Of a stretch of DNA of 57,932 bases, positions 42,341 through 51,440 are shown one piece after another. This stretch comes from Streptomyces aurantiacus (GTDB taxonomy: Bacteria > Actinomycetota > Actinomycetes > Streptomycetales > Streptomycetaceae): NCBI RefSeq assembly GCF_001418335.1, contig NZ_LIPP01000022.1:1-57932 (forward strand). Reading direction: 5' to 3'. The first letter of the stretch is position 1; each line of letters starts with the position of its first letter. The notes beneath the pieces were generated by a model that was not told the DNA's origin, searched no databases, and was given only the letters and a program-made list of their open reading frames with translations. The translations under genes were made by a program, and so were the position numbers.

Positions 42341-45300
42341 ATGAGACCGCAACGCCGCAGATGGCGGTGGACAGCCGCCGTCCTCACGACCGCTCTGCTC
42401 CTGCTGGGCCTGCCGTCGCTGACCGCCGCCGCGACGGCGGCAGCCGGGCCCGACCTCGCCGCCGGACGGCCCGCCACCGCGGGCAGCTCGCACGCCGACT
42501 ACGCCGCCCGCAACATCACCGACGGCGATCAGGGAACGTACTGGCAGAGCGCCGGGAGCAGCCTTCCCCAGTGGGTCCAGACGGACCTGGGCGCCACCGC
42601 CCGCGTGGACGAGGTGGTGCTGAGACTGCCGGCCGGCTGGGAGAGCCGCAGCCAGACCCTGTCCGTCCAGGGCAGCGCGGACGGCACGAGCTTCACCACG
42701 CTGAAGACCTCCGCGTCCTACACCTTCAGCCCCGGCAGCGCCAACACCGTGACCGTGAACTTCCCCGCCGCACAAGCACGTCACGTACGGATCGAGATCA
42801 CCGCCAACACCGGGTGGCAGGCCGCCCAGCTCGCCGAGCTGGAGGTCCGCGAGGCCGGTGACTCCTCGGCCAACCTGGCCCGCGGCCGGACGCTCACCGC
42901 GGCCAGTCACCAGGAGACCTATGTGCCGGCCAACGCGGCCGACGGCAACAAGGCCAGCTACTGGGAGAGCCGCAACAACGACCTGCCGCAGTGGATCCAG
43001 GCCGACCTGGCCTCCTCCCTGCGGGTCGACCGGGTGGTGCTGCGCCTGCCCGACGGCTGGGGAGCCCGCAGCCAGACCCTGAAGATCCAGGGCAGCGCCA
43101 ACGGCACCGGCTTCTCCGACCTGACCGCCGCCAAGGCCTACGCGTTCGCCCCGGGCGACGGCAACTCGGTGACGATCTCCTTCGACGCGACCACCACCCG
43201 GTACGTACGGGTCCTGGTGACCGCCAACACCGCGCAGCCCGCGGCCCAGTTGTCCGAACTGGAGGTCTACGGCCCGGCGACCGGCGACACCGAGGCGCCG
43301 AGCGCCCCGGCGGACCTGGCCCTCACCGAGCCCGCCACCGGTCAGATCAGGCTGACCTGGAAGGCGTCCGACGACAACACCGGTGTCACCGGCTACGACG
43401 TGTACGCCGACAACGAACTGCTCACCACCGTCGCGGGCACGGTCACCACGTACACCGACAACCGGCCCGCCAGTGCCACGGTCTCCTACTTCGTGCGCGC
43501 CAAGGACGCCGCGGGGAACGCCTCAGGGAACAGCAACACCGTCACCCGCCGCGGTGAGACAGGTGACACCCAGGCACCCACGGCACCCGCGAACCTGGCC
43601 CTCACCGAACCGGCCGCCGGACAGATCAGGCTCGCCTGGAACGCATCGAGCGACAACACCGGCGTGAGCGGCTACGAGGTGTACGCCAACAACAACCTGC
43701 TCACCACCGTCGGCGGCACGGTCACCACGTACACCGACAACCGCTCCGCGAGTGCCACGGTCTCCTACTTCGTGCGCGCCAAGGACGCTGCGGGGAACGT
43801 GTCCGGCGACAGCAACACCGTGACCCGCAACGGCACTTCGGGGCCCGGATCCAACCTGGCGGTCGGCAAGCCGATCGCGGCCTCCTCGACCGTGCACACC
43901 TTCGTCGCCGAGAACGCCAACGACAACAGCACAGCCACCTACTGGGAGGGCTCCGGCCACCCCGCCACCCTCACCGTGAAGCTCGGTGCGAACGCCGACG
44001 TCTCCTCGCTCGTCCTCAAGCTCAACCCGGACAGCGCCTGGGGCGCCAGGACCCAGAACATCCAGGTCCTCGGCCGGGAACAGGACGCCACCGGCTACAG
44101 CAACCTGGTCGCCGCGAAGGACTACGCGTTCAACCCGGCCGGCGGCAACACCGTGACCGTGCCCGTCACCGCGCGCGTGGCCGACGTACAGCTGCGCTTC
44201 ACGTCCAACACGGGCGCCCCGGCCGGGCAGCTCGCCGAGTTCCAGGTGATCGGCACCGCCGCACCCAACCCCGACCTGGAGGTCACCGAGCTGAGCGCCG
44301 CGCCGGCCGCACCGGTCGAGTCCGACGAGATCACCCTCACCGCCACCGTCCGCAACAGCGGCGAGAGCGCCGCACCCGCCAGCGCCGTCGCACTGCGCCT
44401 GGGCGGCAGCAAGGTCGCCACCGCGGCCGTCGGCACCCTCGCGGCCGGAGCGCAGCGCACCGTCAGCGCGTCCATCGGCGCACGGGACGCGGGCACCTAC
44501 CAGCTCAGTGCGGTCGCCGACGACGCCGGCGCGGTCATCGAGCAGAACGAGACCAACAACACCTACACCAGCCCCACTTCACTCGTCGTACGCCCGGTCA
44601 GCAGTTCCGACCTCGTGCCGGTGCTGACCACCTCCCCGTCCGGCCCGGCGGACGGCGACACCGTCACCTTCAAGGTCGCCGTGCGCAACCAGGGCACCAC
44701 CGCCTCGGAGGGCGGCGGGCACGGCATCACCGTCGCGCTGGTCGACTCCAAGGGCGCCACCGTACGGACCCTGACCGGCTCCCACGACGGCACGATCGCC
44801 GCCGGCGCCACCACCGGCGCCGTCACGGTGGGCACCTGGACCGCCGCCAACGGCTCGTACACGGTACGCACCACCGTCGCCGCCGACGCCAACGAACTGC
44901 CGGTCAAACGGGAGAACAACACCGCCACCCAGCCCCTGTTCGTCGGACGCGGCGCCAACATGCCCTACGACATGTACGAGGCGGAGGACGGCACGACCGG
45001 CGGCGGCGCGGCCACCGTGGGACCCAACCGGACCGTCGGCGACCTCGCGGGCGAGGCGTCGGGCCGCAAGGCGGTCACCCTCAACAGCACCGGCCAGTAC
45101 GTGGAGTTCACCACCAAGGCGGCCACCAACACACTGGTCACCCGCTTCTCCGTGCCGGACGCCGCGGGCGGCGGCGGGATCGACACGACCCTCAACGTCT
45201 ACGTCAACGGCACCTTCCGCAAGGCGCTGCCGCTCACCTCGAAGTACGCCTGGCTGTACGGCGCCGAGTCGGGTCCCGGCAACTCCCCGTCCGCGGGGGC

Positions 45301-46630
45301 GCCGCGCCACATCTACGACGAGGCGCACCTGATGCTGGGCGAGACCGTCCCGGAGGGGGCGAAGATCCGGCTGCAGAAGGACACGGCCAACACCTCCACG
45401 TACGCGATCGACTTCGTCAGCCTGGAACAGGTCGCGCCGGTCGCCAACCCGGACCCGGCCGCGTACGCCGTCCCGGCCGGCTTCAGCCACCAGGACGTGC
45501 AGAACGCCCTGGACCGCGTCCGTATGGACACCACGGGCAAGCTCACCGGTGTCTACCTGCCGCCGGGCGACTACGAGACGTCGAGCAAGTTCCAGGTGTA
45601 CGGCAAGGCCGTGCAGGTGGTCGGCGCCGGGCCCTGGTACACGCAGTTCCACGCTCCGTCGGGCCAGGACAACACCGACATCGGCTTCCGGGCCGAGAAC
45701 TCCGCGAAGGGCTCCTCGTTCCGCAACTTCGCCTACTTCGGCAACTACACCTCCCGCATCGACGGCCCCGGCAAGGTGTTCGACTTCGCCAATGTGTCGG
45801 ACATGGTCATCGACAACACCTGGACCGAGCACATGATCTGCCTCTACTGGGGAGCCAACACCGACCGTGTGACGATCAGCGACGCGCGCATCCGCAACAC
45901 GTTCGCCGACGGCATCAACATGACCAACGGCTCGACGGACAACCGCGTGGTCAACAACGAGTCCCGGGCCTCCGGCGACGACAGCTTCGCGCTGTTCTCC
46001 GCGATCGACGCGGGCGGCGCCGACATGAAGGACAACCTCTATGAGAACCTGACCTCGATTCTCACCTGGCGGGCCGCGGGCGTCGCCGTCTACGGCGGCT
46101 ACGACAACACCTTCCGCAACATCCACATCGCCGACACCCTGGTCTACTCGGGCATCACGATCAGTTCTCTGGACTTCGGCTATCCGATGAACGGGTTCGG
46201 CACCTCTCCCACGACCGTCGAGAACGTCTCGGTGGTCCGCTCCGGCGGCCATTTCTGGGGCAACCAGACCTTCCCCGGCATCTGGCTGTTCTCCGCCTCG
46301 AAGGTCTTCCAGGGCATCCGCGTCAACGACGTGGACATCGTGGATCCCACATACAGCGGGATCATGTTCCAGACCCAGTACGACAGCGGTGGGCGGCCGA
46401 TCAACCCGATCAAGGACACCGTCCTCACGGACATCTCGATCTCGGGCGCCCGCAAGAGCGGGGACGCCTACGACGCGAAGTCCGGCTTCGGACTGTGGGC
46501 CAACGAGCTGCCGGAAGCGGGTCAGGGGCTGGCGGTCGGTGAGGTCACCTTCAACGGCCTGCGCTTCGACGGCAACGCCGTGGACATCCGCAACACCACC
46601 TCCACCTTCAAGATCAACATCAATCCCTGA
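42341..46630 (+). CDS. Secreted multidomain GH87-like glucanase (1429 aa)
   Basis: Signal peptide (RRWRWTAAVLTTALLLLGLPSL...), then discoidin domains 1 and 2 (about 48-180, 184-318), two fibronectin type III repeats (about 319-500), a third discoidin domain (about 505-645), two CARDB domains (to about 865), a CBM6/35-like module (MYEAEDGTTGG, about 872-1030) and a beta-helix to the end. The triad is D1190 (FADGIN) and D1213-D1214 (ASGDDSFALF), the same D-x22-DD spacing as the divergent paralogue. Predicted alpha-1,3-glucanase or mycodextranase. ATG 42341 is preferred over 42233, which lacks a signal peptide context. Confidence 0.87.
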   Translation: MRPQRRRWRWTAAVLTTALLLLGLPSLTAAATAAAGPDLAAGRPATAGSSHADYAARNITDGDQGTYWQSAGSSLPQWVQTDLGATARVDEVVLRLPAGWESRSQTLSVQGSADGTSFTTLKTSASYTFSPGSANTVTVNFPAAQARHVRIEITANTGWQAAQLAELEVREAGDSSANLARGRTLTAASHQETYVPANAADGNKASYWESRNNDLPQWIQADLASSLRVDRVVLRLPDGWGARSQTLKIQGSANGTGFSDLTAAKAYAFAPGDGNSVTISFDATTTRYVRVLVTANTAQPAAQLSELEVYGPATGDTEAPSAPADLALTEPATGQIRLTWKASDDNTGVTGYDVYADNELLTTVAGTVTTYTDNRPASATVSYFVRAKDAAGNASGNSNTVTRRGETGDTQAPTAPANLALTEPAAGQIRLAWNASSDNTGVSGYEVYANNNLLTTVGGTVTTYTDNRSASATVSYFVRAKDAAGNVSGDSNTVTRNGTSGPGSNLAVGKPIAASSTVHTFVAENANDNSTATYWEGSGHPATLTVKLGANADVSSLVLKLNPDSAWGARTQNIQVLGREQDATGYSNLVAAKDYAFNPAGGNTVTVPVTARVADVQLRFTSNTGAPAGQLAEFQVIGTAAPNPDLEVTELSAAPAAPVESDEITLTATVRNSGESAAPASAVALRLGGSKVATAAVGTLAAGAQRTVSASIGARDAGTYQLSAVADDAGAVIEQNETNNTYTSPTSLVVRPVSSSDLVPVLTTSPSGPADGDTVTFKVAVRNQGTTASEGGGHGITVALVDSKGATVRTLTGSHDGTIAAGATTGAVTVGTWTAANGSYTVRTTVAADANELPVKRENNTATQPLFVGRGANMPYDMYEAEDGTTGGGAATVGPNRTVGDLAGEASGRKAVTLNSTGQYVEFTTKAATNTLVTRFSVPDAAGGGGIDTTLNVYVNGTFRKALPLTSKYAWLYGAESGPGNSPSAGAPRHIYDEAHLMLGETVPEGAKIRLQKDTANTSTYAIDFVSLEQVAPVANPDPAAYAVPAGFSHQDVQNALDRVRMDTTGKLTGVYLPPGDYETSSKFQVYGKAVQVVGAGPWYTQFHAPSGQDNTDIGFRAENSAKGSSFRNFAYFGNYTSRIDGPGKVFDFANVSDMVIDNTWTEHMICLYWGANTDRVTISDARIRNTFADGINMTNGSTDNRVVNNESRASGDDSFALFSAIDAGGADMKDNLYENLTSILTWRAAGVAVYGGYDNTFRNIHIADTLVYSGITISSLDFGYPMNGFGTSPTTVENVSVVRSGGHFWGNQTFPGIWLFSASKVFQGIRVNDVDIVDPTYSGIMFQTQYDSGGRPINPIKDTVLTDISISGARKSGDAYDAKSGFGLWANELPEAGQGLAVGEVTFNGLRFDGNAVDIRNTTSTFKININP
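43292..43849 (+). repeat. Duplicated FN3 module, 279-bp period
   Basis: Two adjacent fibronectin type III units with a 93-codon period are nearly identical in DNA as well as protein (for example the segment around 43441-43516 against 43720-43795). This indicates recent tandem duplication or ongoing homogenisation. The minus-strand paralogue has no FN3 unit. Confidence 0.85.
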
Positions 46631-46670
46631 CGTGGACCGACGAGCGGACTGAAGGGAGACGACAAGGTTG

Positions 46671-46696
46671 GCGCAAGCCGCTTGCGCGGCTTGCGC
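46671..46696. promoter_or_regulatory. LacI operator in front of its own gene
   Basis: Perfect inverted repeat, arms GCGCAAGCCG and CGGCTTGCGC with 6-nt centre, ending 13 nt before the LacI ATG. Further CTTGCG half-sites extend to 46706. There is no Shine-Dalgarno before the ATG, so the transcript may be leaderless and the operator would overlap the promoter. Confidence 0.65.
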
Positions 46697-46709
46697 TAGC
46701 CTTGCGCTC

Positions 46710-47723
46710 ATGACGCGACGACTTGCTCAGGTAGCCAAGAAGGTAGGAGTCAGCGAGGCCACGGTCAGCCGGGTCCTCAACGGCAAGCCCGGAGTCTCGG
46801 ACGCCACCCGGCAGTCCGTGCTCACCGCGCTGGACGTCCTCGGCTACGAGCGTCCCACCCAGCTGCGCGGCGAGCGCGCGCGGCTGGTCGGCCTGGTCCT
46901 GCCCGAACTGCAGAACCCGATCTTCCCCCTGTTCGCGGAGGTCATCGGCGGTGCGCTGGCCCAGCAGGGGCTTACCCCGGTGCTGTGCACCCAGACCAAG
47001 GGCGGTGTCTCCGAGGCGGACTACGTCGAGCTGCTGCTCCAACAGCACGTGTCCGGCGTGGTGTTCGCGGGCGGCGGCCTGTTCGCGCAGGCGGACGCGC
47101 CGCACGACCACTACCGGCAGCTCGCCGAACGGCGCATCCCGGTCGTGCTGATCAACGCCCCCATCGAGGGGCTCGACTTCCCCTGTGTCTCCTGCGACGA
47201 CGCCGTCGCGGTCGAGCAGGCGTGGCGCCACCTCACCCTCCTGGGGCACGAGCGCATCGGCGTGGTCCTCGGCCCCGGCGACCACATCCCCTCACGGCGC
47301 AAGCTGGCCGCCGCCCGGGCCGCCGCCGAGGCGGCCGGCAGGCCCCTGCCCGACGCGTACGTGGAGCGGTCGATGTTCTCCCTGGAGGGCGGCCAGGCGG
47401 CGACGAACCGCCTGCTGGCACGCGGTGTCACCGGTGTCATCTGCGCCAGCGATCCGCTCGCGCTCGGCGCCATCCGCGCCGCCCGCAGGCGTGGCCTCGC
47501 GGTGCCCGAGCAGGTCTCCGTCGTCGGCTACGACGACTCCGCCTTCATGAACTGCACCGAGCCCCCGCTGACCACGGTGCGCCAGCCCGTCGAAGCCATG
47601 GGGCGCGCCGCCGTGGACCTGCTGTGCGCGCAGATCCAGGGCAGCGAGGTCCAGCCCGGCGAGCTCCTGTTCGAGCCGGAGCTGGTGGTCCGGGGCTCGA
47701 CGACGCAGGCCCCGCGGGGATAG
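46710..47723 (+). CDS. LacI-family regulator, MalR-like
   Basis: 337 residues. HTH: LAQVAKKVGVSEATVSRVLNGKPGVSDATRQSVLTALDVLGYERP. The effector domain starts VGLVLPELQNPIFPLFAEVIGGALAQQGL and resembles streptomycete MalR (Reg1), the maltose-regulon repressor, very closely as I remember it. It probably represses the GH87 genes and the importer and responds to an alpha-glucoside. The longer frame from 46668 runs through the operator and is not used. Confidence 0.93.
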   Translation: MTRRLAQVAKKVGVSEATVSRVLNGKPGVSDATRQSVLTALDVLGYERPTQLRGERARLVGLVLPELQNPIFPLFAEVIGGALAQQGLTPVLCTQTKGGVSEADYVELLLQQHVSGVVFAGGGLFAQADAPHDHYRQLAERRIPVVLINAPIEGLDFPCVSCDDAVAVEQAWRHLTLLGHERIGVVLGPGDHIPSRRKLAAARAAAEAAGRPLPDAYVERSMFSLEGGQAATNRLLARGVTGVICASDPLALGAIRAARRRGLAVPEQVSVVGYDDSAFMNCTEPPLTTVRQPVEAMGRAAVDLLCAQIQGSEVQPGELLFEPELVVRGSTTQAPRG

Positions 47724-47733
47724 CCGCGGGCTC

Positions 47734-47822
47734 CGACTTGCGTTCGTACCCCTCCCGGAGATCATGCCTATACGTCCTTCTGTCAAACATTTACGAAAGC
47801 TGCGCGAGATATTGCGGTCATC
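47734..47822 (+). promoter_or_regulatory. Promoter region of the importer operon
   Basis: CGACTTGCG (47734-47742) repeats the half-site found between the GH87 genes. Further downstream ACGAAAGCTGCGCGA (47793-47807) and ATTGCGG (47811-47817) look like a second imperfect site. The binding-protein ATG is at 47908. No -35/-10 pair is convincing. Confidence 0.4.
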
Positions 47823-47907
47823 TGTTCGTGGTGGTTGAGTGTGCGGCGCCCCACATCGCACCGGCGATGAGGGCGCCTTCCACGTTCATGCCCGAAGGGG
47901 ACCACCC

Positions 47908-49329
47908 ATGAGTAGAGCTCGGTTCCGCCGCACCCGCCGCGCCGGCGCGGTCACCCTCGCCTCCGCGCTCACGCTGACGGCACTCGCCGCCTGCGGTACG
48001 AGCAGCAGCGACGACGGCGACGGCGACAACGGCTCAGGCAACAGCGCGAAAGCCGATCCCGCCGCACCGCTGGACCCGAAGACCAAGGTGTCCATCACCA
48101 TCGACTGCATGCCCCCCGCGGCGAAGGCGGCCGAGCTCAAGCAGTGGAACGAGGACGTCAAGGAGTTCAACAAGACGTACCCGAACGTCACCGTCAAGGG
48201 GCGCTCCACGCCGGGACAGTGCCTGGAGCCGCCGCGCTTCACCGCGATGCTCAAGGCGAAGTCCCAACCCGACGTGTTCTACACCTACTTCACCGACCTG
48301 CCCCAGGTCCTCGACAACGACGGCGCCCAGGACATCACCGCGTACGTCAACGACAAGAGCGTCCCGCTGCTGAAGGACATCGACCCCGACGTCCTCGGCT
48401 CCCTGAAGAAGGACGGCAAGCTCTACGGCCTGCCCACCAGCAACTACCGTATGGGCCTGCTCATCAACCGCAAGCTCTTCAAGGAGGCCGGCCTCGACCC
48501 GGACGCCCCGCCGAAGACCTGGGACGACGTCCGCACCGCGGCCAAGAAGATCGCGGACCTCGGCGATGGTGTGTCGGGCTTCGGCGAGTACAGCGCGGCC
48601 AACACCGGCGGCTGGCACTTCACCGCGCAGATGTACAGCCTCGGCGGCGACGTCGTCGACGCGAGCGGCAAGAAGGCCGCCTTCAACAGCGACATCGGCA
48701 AGCAGGTCGCCGAGAACATCCACGCCATGCGCTGGGACGACGACTCCATGGGCAAGACCCAGCTGCTGAAGTGGGGCGACCTCCAGAAGCAGATCGCCAC
48801 CGACAAGCTGGGCATGTTCCTCGCCGCGCCCGACGACGTCACGTACATGGTCCAGCAACTCGGCGCCAAGTACGACAACTTCGGAATGGGCCCGATCCCC
48901 GGCGGTGAGAACACCCTCGCCGGCGGCAACAACTACATGATCAAGCAGGGCATCTCGGCCGACAAGGTCAAGGCCGCCGTCGCCTGGCTGAACTTCAAGT
49001 TCACCACGGTCGGCAAGGGACAGTACGACTGGAAGCGTCACAAGGCGGACGACCTGCCCGTGGGGCTCCCGCAGCCGAACCTGTGGCTGAACGGCTCCAA
49101 GACCAAGGACGACGCCGCCCGCAAGGAGTTCGCCACCATGCCGGTGGAGAACTTCAAGGCGTTCACCGACAACCCGGTCCCGGGCAAGGCCGAACCGCCG
49201 AAGGCCCAGGAGATCTACAAGGTCCTCGACAACGTCATGTCGGGCATCCTCACCAACAAGGACGCCGACATCGACAAGCTCCTGACCACCGCCGAGTCCC
49301 AGGTGAACCAGGTTCTCGCCACCCAGTGA
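47908..49329 (+). CDS. Sugar ABC-transporter substrate-binding lipoprotein
   Basis: 473 residues. Lipobox LAA-C near residue 29, an Asp/Gly/Ser linker, then a CUT1 extracellular binding fold (SITIDCMPPAAKAAELKQWNEDVKEFNKTYPNVTV; LYGLPTSNYRMGLLINRKLFKEAGLD; PPKTWDDVRTAAKKIAD). It captures oligosaccharides for the two downstream permeases. Divergence from MalE is consistent with another ligand such as nigero-oligosaccharides. ATG 47908 has GAAGGGG upstream. Confidence 0.92.
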   Translation: MSRARFRRTRRAGAVTLASALTLTALAACGTSSSDDGDGDNGSGNSAKADPAAPLDPKTKVSITIDCMPPAAKAAELKQWNEDVKEFNKTYPNVTVKGRSTPGQCLEPPRFTAMLKAKSQPDVFYTYFTDLPQVLDNDGAQDITAYVNDKSVPLLKDIDPDVLGSLKKDGKLYGLPTSNYRMGLLINRKLFKEAGLDPDAPPKTWDDVRTAAKKIADLGDGVSGFGEYSAANTGGWHFTAQMYSLGGDVVDASGKKAAFNSDIGKQVAENIHAMRWDDDSMGKTQLLKWGDLQKQIATDKLGMFLAAPDDVTYMVQQLGAKYDNFGMGPIPGGENTLAGGNNYMIKQGISADKVKAAVAWLNFKFTTVGKGQYDWKRHKADDLPVGLPQPNLWLNGSKTKDDAARKEFATMPVENFKAFTDNPVPGKAEPPKAQEIYKVLDNVMSGILTNKDADIDKLLTTAESQVNQVLATQ

Positions 49330-49473
49330 CCAAGCAGCGGCCGGGCGGTGCCACCACCGCCCGGCCGCCCGCGCGCCACCGTTGTCGGGCGGCCCCCTGG
49401 AGCCCGGCCTCCCACGGCATCGTGCCCGGACCCGATCCGTCCGACGGCACCGCAGCACGTCAAGGAGCGAGAC

Positions 49474-50436
49474 ATGTCGGCCCCCACCCTCACCAAGGAC
49501 CCGGCGGTCAAGGACCGCCGCCCCCGCAGGCCCCGCGCCGGCGCCCCGCACCTGACCGACGGCGGCTTCGGCAAGAGCCTGCGACGCAACCTCACCGCCC
49601 ACGGCTTCCTCATCGGCGCGGTGATCTGCTTCGCCTTCTTCTCCTGGTACCCGATCGTCCGGGAGTTCCTCCTCGCCTTCCAGAAGACCGAGGACGGCGA
49701 CGTCAGCTGGGTCGGCTGGGACAACTTCGTCACCGTCTGGAACGACCCGGCCTTCGGCCAGGCCTGGCGCAACACCCTGTGGTTCACCGTCCTCGCGCTG
49801 CTCCTCGGCTTCGTCGTACCGTTCGTCACCGCCCTGGTCATCAACGAATTCCGGCACGGCCAGGGCTACTTGAGACTGCTGGTCTACCTGCCGGTGATGC
49901 TCCCGCCGACCGCGTCGGTCCTGCTCTTCAAGTACCTGTACGACCCCGGGTACGGCATGTTCAACGAGGTGCTCGGCGTCTTCGGCGTCCCCGCCCAGCA
50001 GTGGCTCCAGGACCCCGACACCGCCATGCTCTCCGTGGTCGTCGCCTCGACCTGGATGAACATGGGCGGCGCGACCCTGATCTACCTCGCCGCACTCCAG
50101 GGCGTACCGGGCGAACTGTACGAGGCGGCGGAGCTCGACGGCGCGGGCCTGCTGCGCAAGGTGTGGCACGTCACCGTGCCGCAGACCAGGCTCATCCTGC
50201 TGCTGATGCTCCTCATGCAGATCATCGCCACCATGCAGGTCTTCATCGAGCCGTTCCTGCTCACCGGCGGCGCGGGACCCGAGGGGTCCACCACCACCGT
50301 CGTGTACCTCATCTACCAGTACGCCTTCAACTTCAACAACTACGGCGCCGCGGCGGCGCTCGGCCTGCTCCTGCTCGTACTGCTGGCCGGCTTCTCGGCC
50401 GCGTACACCAGATTCAACCGCGACGAGCAGGACTAG
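49474..50436 (+). CDS. Sugar ABC-transporter permease 1 (MalF/UgpA type)
   Basis: 320 residues, six helices after a hydrophilic N-terminal 40. The EAA motif is ELYEAAELDGAGLLRKVWHVTVPQTR. AAGGAG precedes ATG 49474. It forms the channel with the next gene. No ATPase is encoded here, as in other streptomycete CUT1 systems that use the shared MsiK. Confidence 0.93.
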   Translation: MSAPTLTKDPAVKDRRPRRPRAGAPHLTDGGFGKSLRRNLTAHGFLIGAVICFAFFSWYPIVREFLLAFQKTEDGDVSWVGWDNFVTVWNDPAFGQAWRNTLWFTVLALLLGFVVPFVTALVINEFRHGQGYLRLLVYLPVMLPPTASVLLFKYLYDPGYGMFNEVLGVFGVPAQQWLQDPDTAMLSVVVASTWMNMGGATLIYLAALQGVPGELYEAAELDGAGLLRKVWHVTVPQTRLILLLMLLMQIIATMQVFIEPFLLTGGAGPEGSTTTVVYLIYQYAFNFNNYGAAAALGLLLLVLLAGFSAAYTRFNRDEQD

Positions 50437-50455
50437 GACCGGGGGAGACGCAGAC

Positions 50456-51331
50456 ATGTCCACTCGCACGCTCATCTCACCCGCCCAACTGGCCCGCCCG
50501 CGCGGCAAGCGCCTGTACTGGGTGTGCTTCGCGGTCGTCGTCGTGCTGTTCACGCTGGCCTTCCTCGGCCCGCTGTACTGGATGGTGTCCAGCGGGCTCA
50601 AGACCACCCAGGAAGCCGTCCAGACCCCGCCCACCTGGGTGCCGGGATCCGTCCATCCGGACAACTACCAGCGCGCCTGGGAGGTGATGGACCTGGCCAA
50701 GCTCCTGCTCAACACCCTCTACTACGCCTTCGGCGCGCTCGCCTTCCAGCTGGTGTTCGACGTGGCCGCCGCCTACTCGCTGTCCAAGCTGCGGCCCGTA
50801 CTCGGCAAGGTGATCCTGGGCCTGATGCTCGCCACCCTGATGATCCCGGCGACCGTCCTCGTCGTACCGCAGTACCTCACCGCCCTTGACATGCCGATCG
50901 TCCAGCGCAACCTGCTGAACTCGCCCTGGGCGATCTGGCTCCCCTCGGTCACCAACGCCTTCAACATCTTCCTGCTCAAGCGGTTCTTCGACTCGATCCC
51001 CAAGGAACTGCTCGACGCGGCGTCGATGGACGGCGCGGGCCCGCTGCGCGTCCTGTGGTCCATCGTGCTGCCGGTCTCCCGGCCCATCCTCGGCGTCGTG
51101 TCCATCTTCGCCGTCGTCGGCGTCTGGAAGGACTTCCTCTGGCCGATGCTGGTCCTGCCCGACCCGTCGAAGCAGACCCTCGCCGTCGGCATCTACTCAC
51201 TCGCCACCAGCGTGCCCGAGAACGTGCTGATCGCCTCACTGACCATCGCGTCCCTGCCCACGCTCATCCTGTTCCTCGTCTTCCAGCGCAACATCATGAG
51301 CGGACTGACGGCGGGCGGCCTCAAGGGCTGA
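50456..51331 (+). CDS. Sugar ABC-transporter permease 2 (MalG/UgpE type)
   Basis: 291 residues. LYWVCFAVVVVLFTLAFLGPLYWMVSSGLKTTQEA is the MalG-type start. The EAA motif is ELLDAASMDGAGPLRVLWSIVLPVSRP, and LIASLTIASLPTLILFLVFQRNIMSGLTAGGLKG is the standard CUT1 C-terminus. It lies 19 nt after permease 1. Confidence 0.94.
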   Translation: MSTRTLISPAQLARPRGKRLYWVCFAVVVVLFTLAFLGPLYWMVSSGLKTTQEAVQTPPTWVPGSVHPDNYQRAWEVMDLAKLLLNTLYYAFGALAFQLVFDVAAAYSLSKLRPVLGKVILGLMLATLMIPATVLVVPQYLTALDMPIVQRNLLNSPWAIWLPSVTNAFNIFLLKRFFDSIPKELLDAASMDGAGPLRVLWSIVLPVSRPILGVVSIFAVVGVWKDFLWPMLVLPDPSKQTLAVGIYSLATSVPENVLIASLTIASLPTLILFLVFQRNIMSGLTAGGLKG

Positions 51332-51440
51332 CCGAGCACGTGCACCGATCCCCACCGATCCTCCGCCGCCGCCCCGTTCCCGACGCCTCGCTGTCCGGGG
51401 CGGCGGCGGAGAACCACCCCTGCCCCGAAAGGACCGACAC

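Noticed and set aside
44579..46711. 710-codon minus-strand open frame opposite the GH87 gene
   Set aside because: Antisense of the CBM and beta-helix coding sequence; no family-like sequence.
48034..50664. 876-codon minus-strand open frame opposite the sugar importer genes
   Set aside because: Low-complexity Glu/Val/Arg translation; the plus strand has lipobox, EAA loops and ribosome-binding sites.
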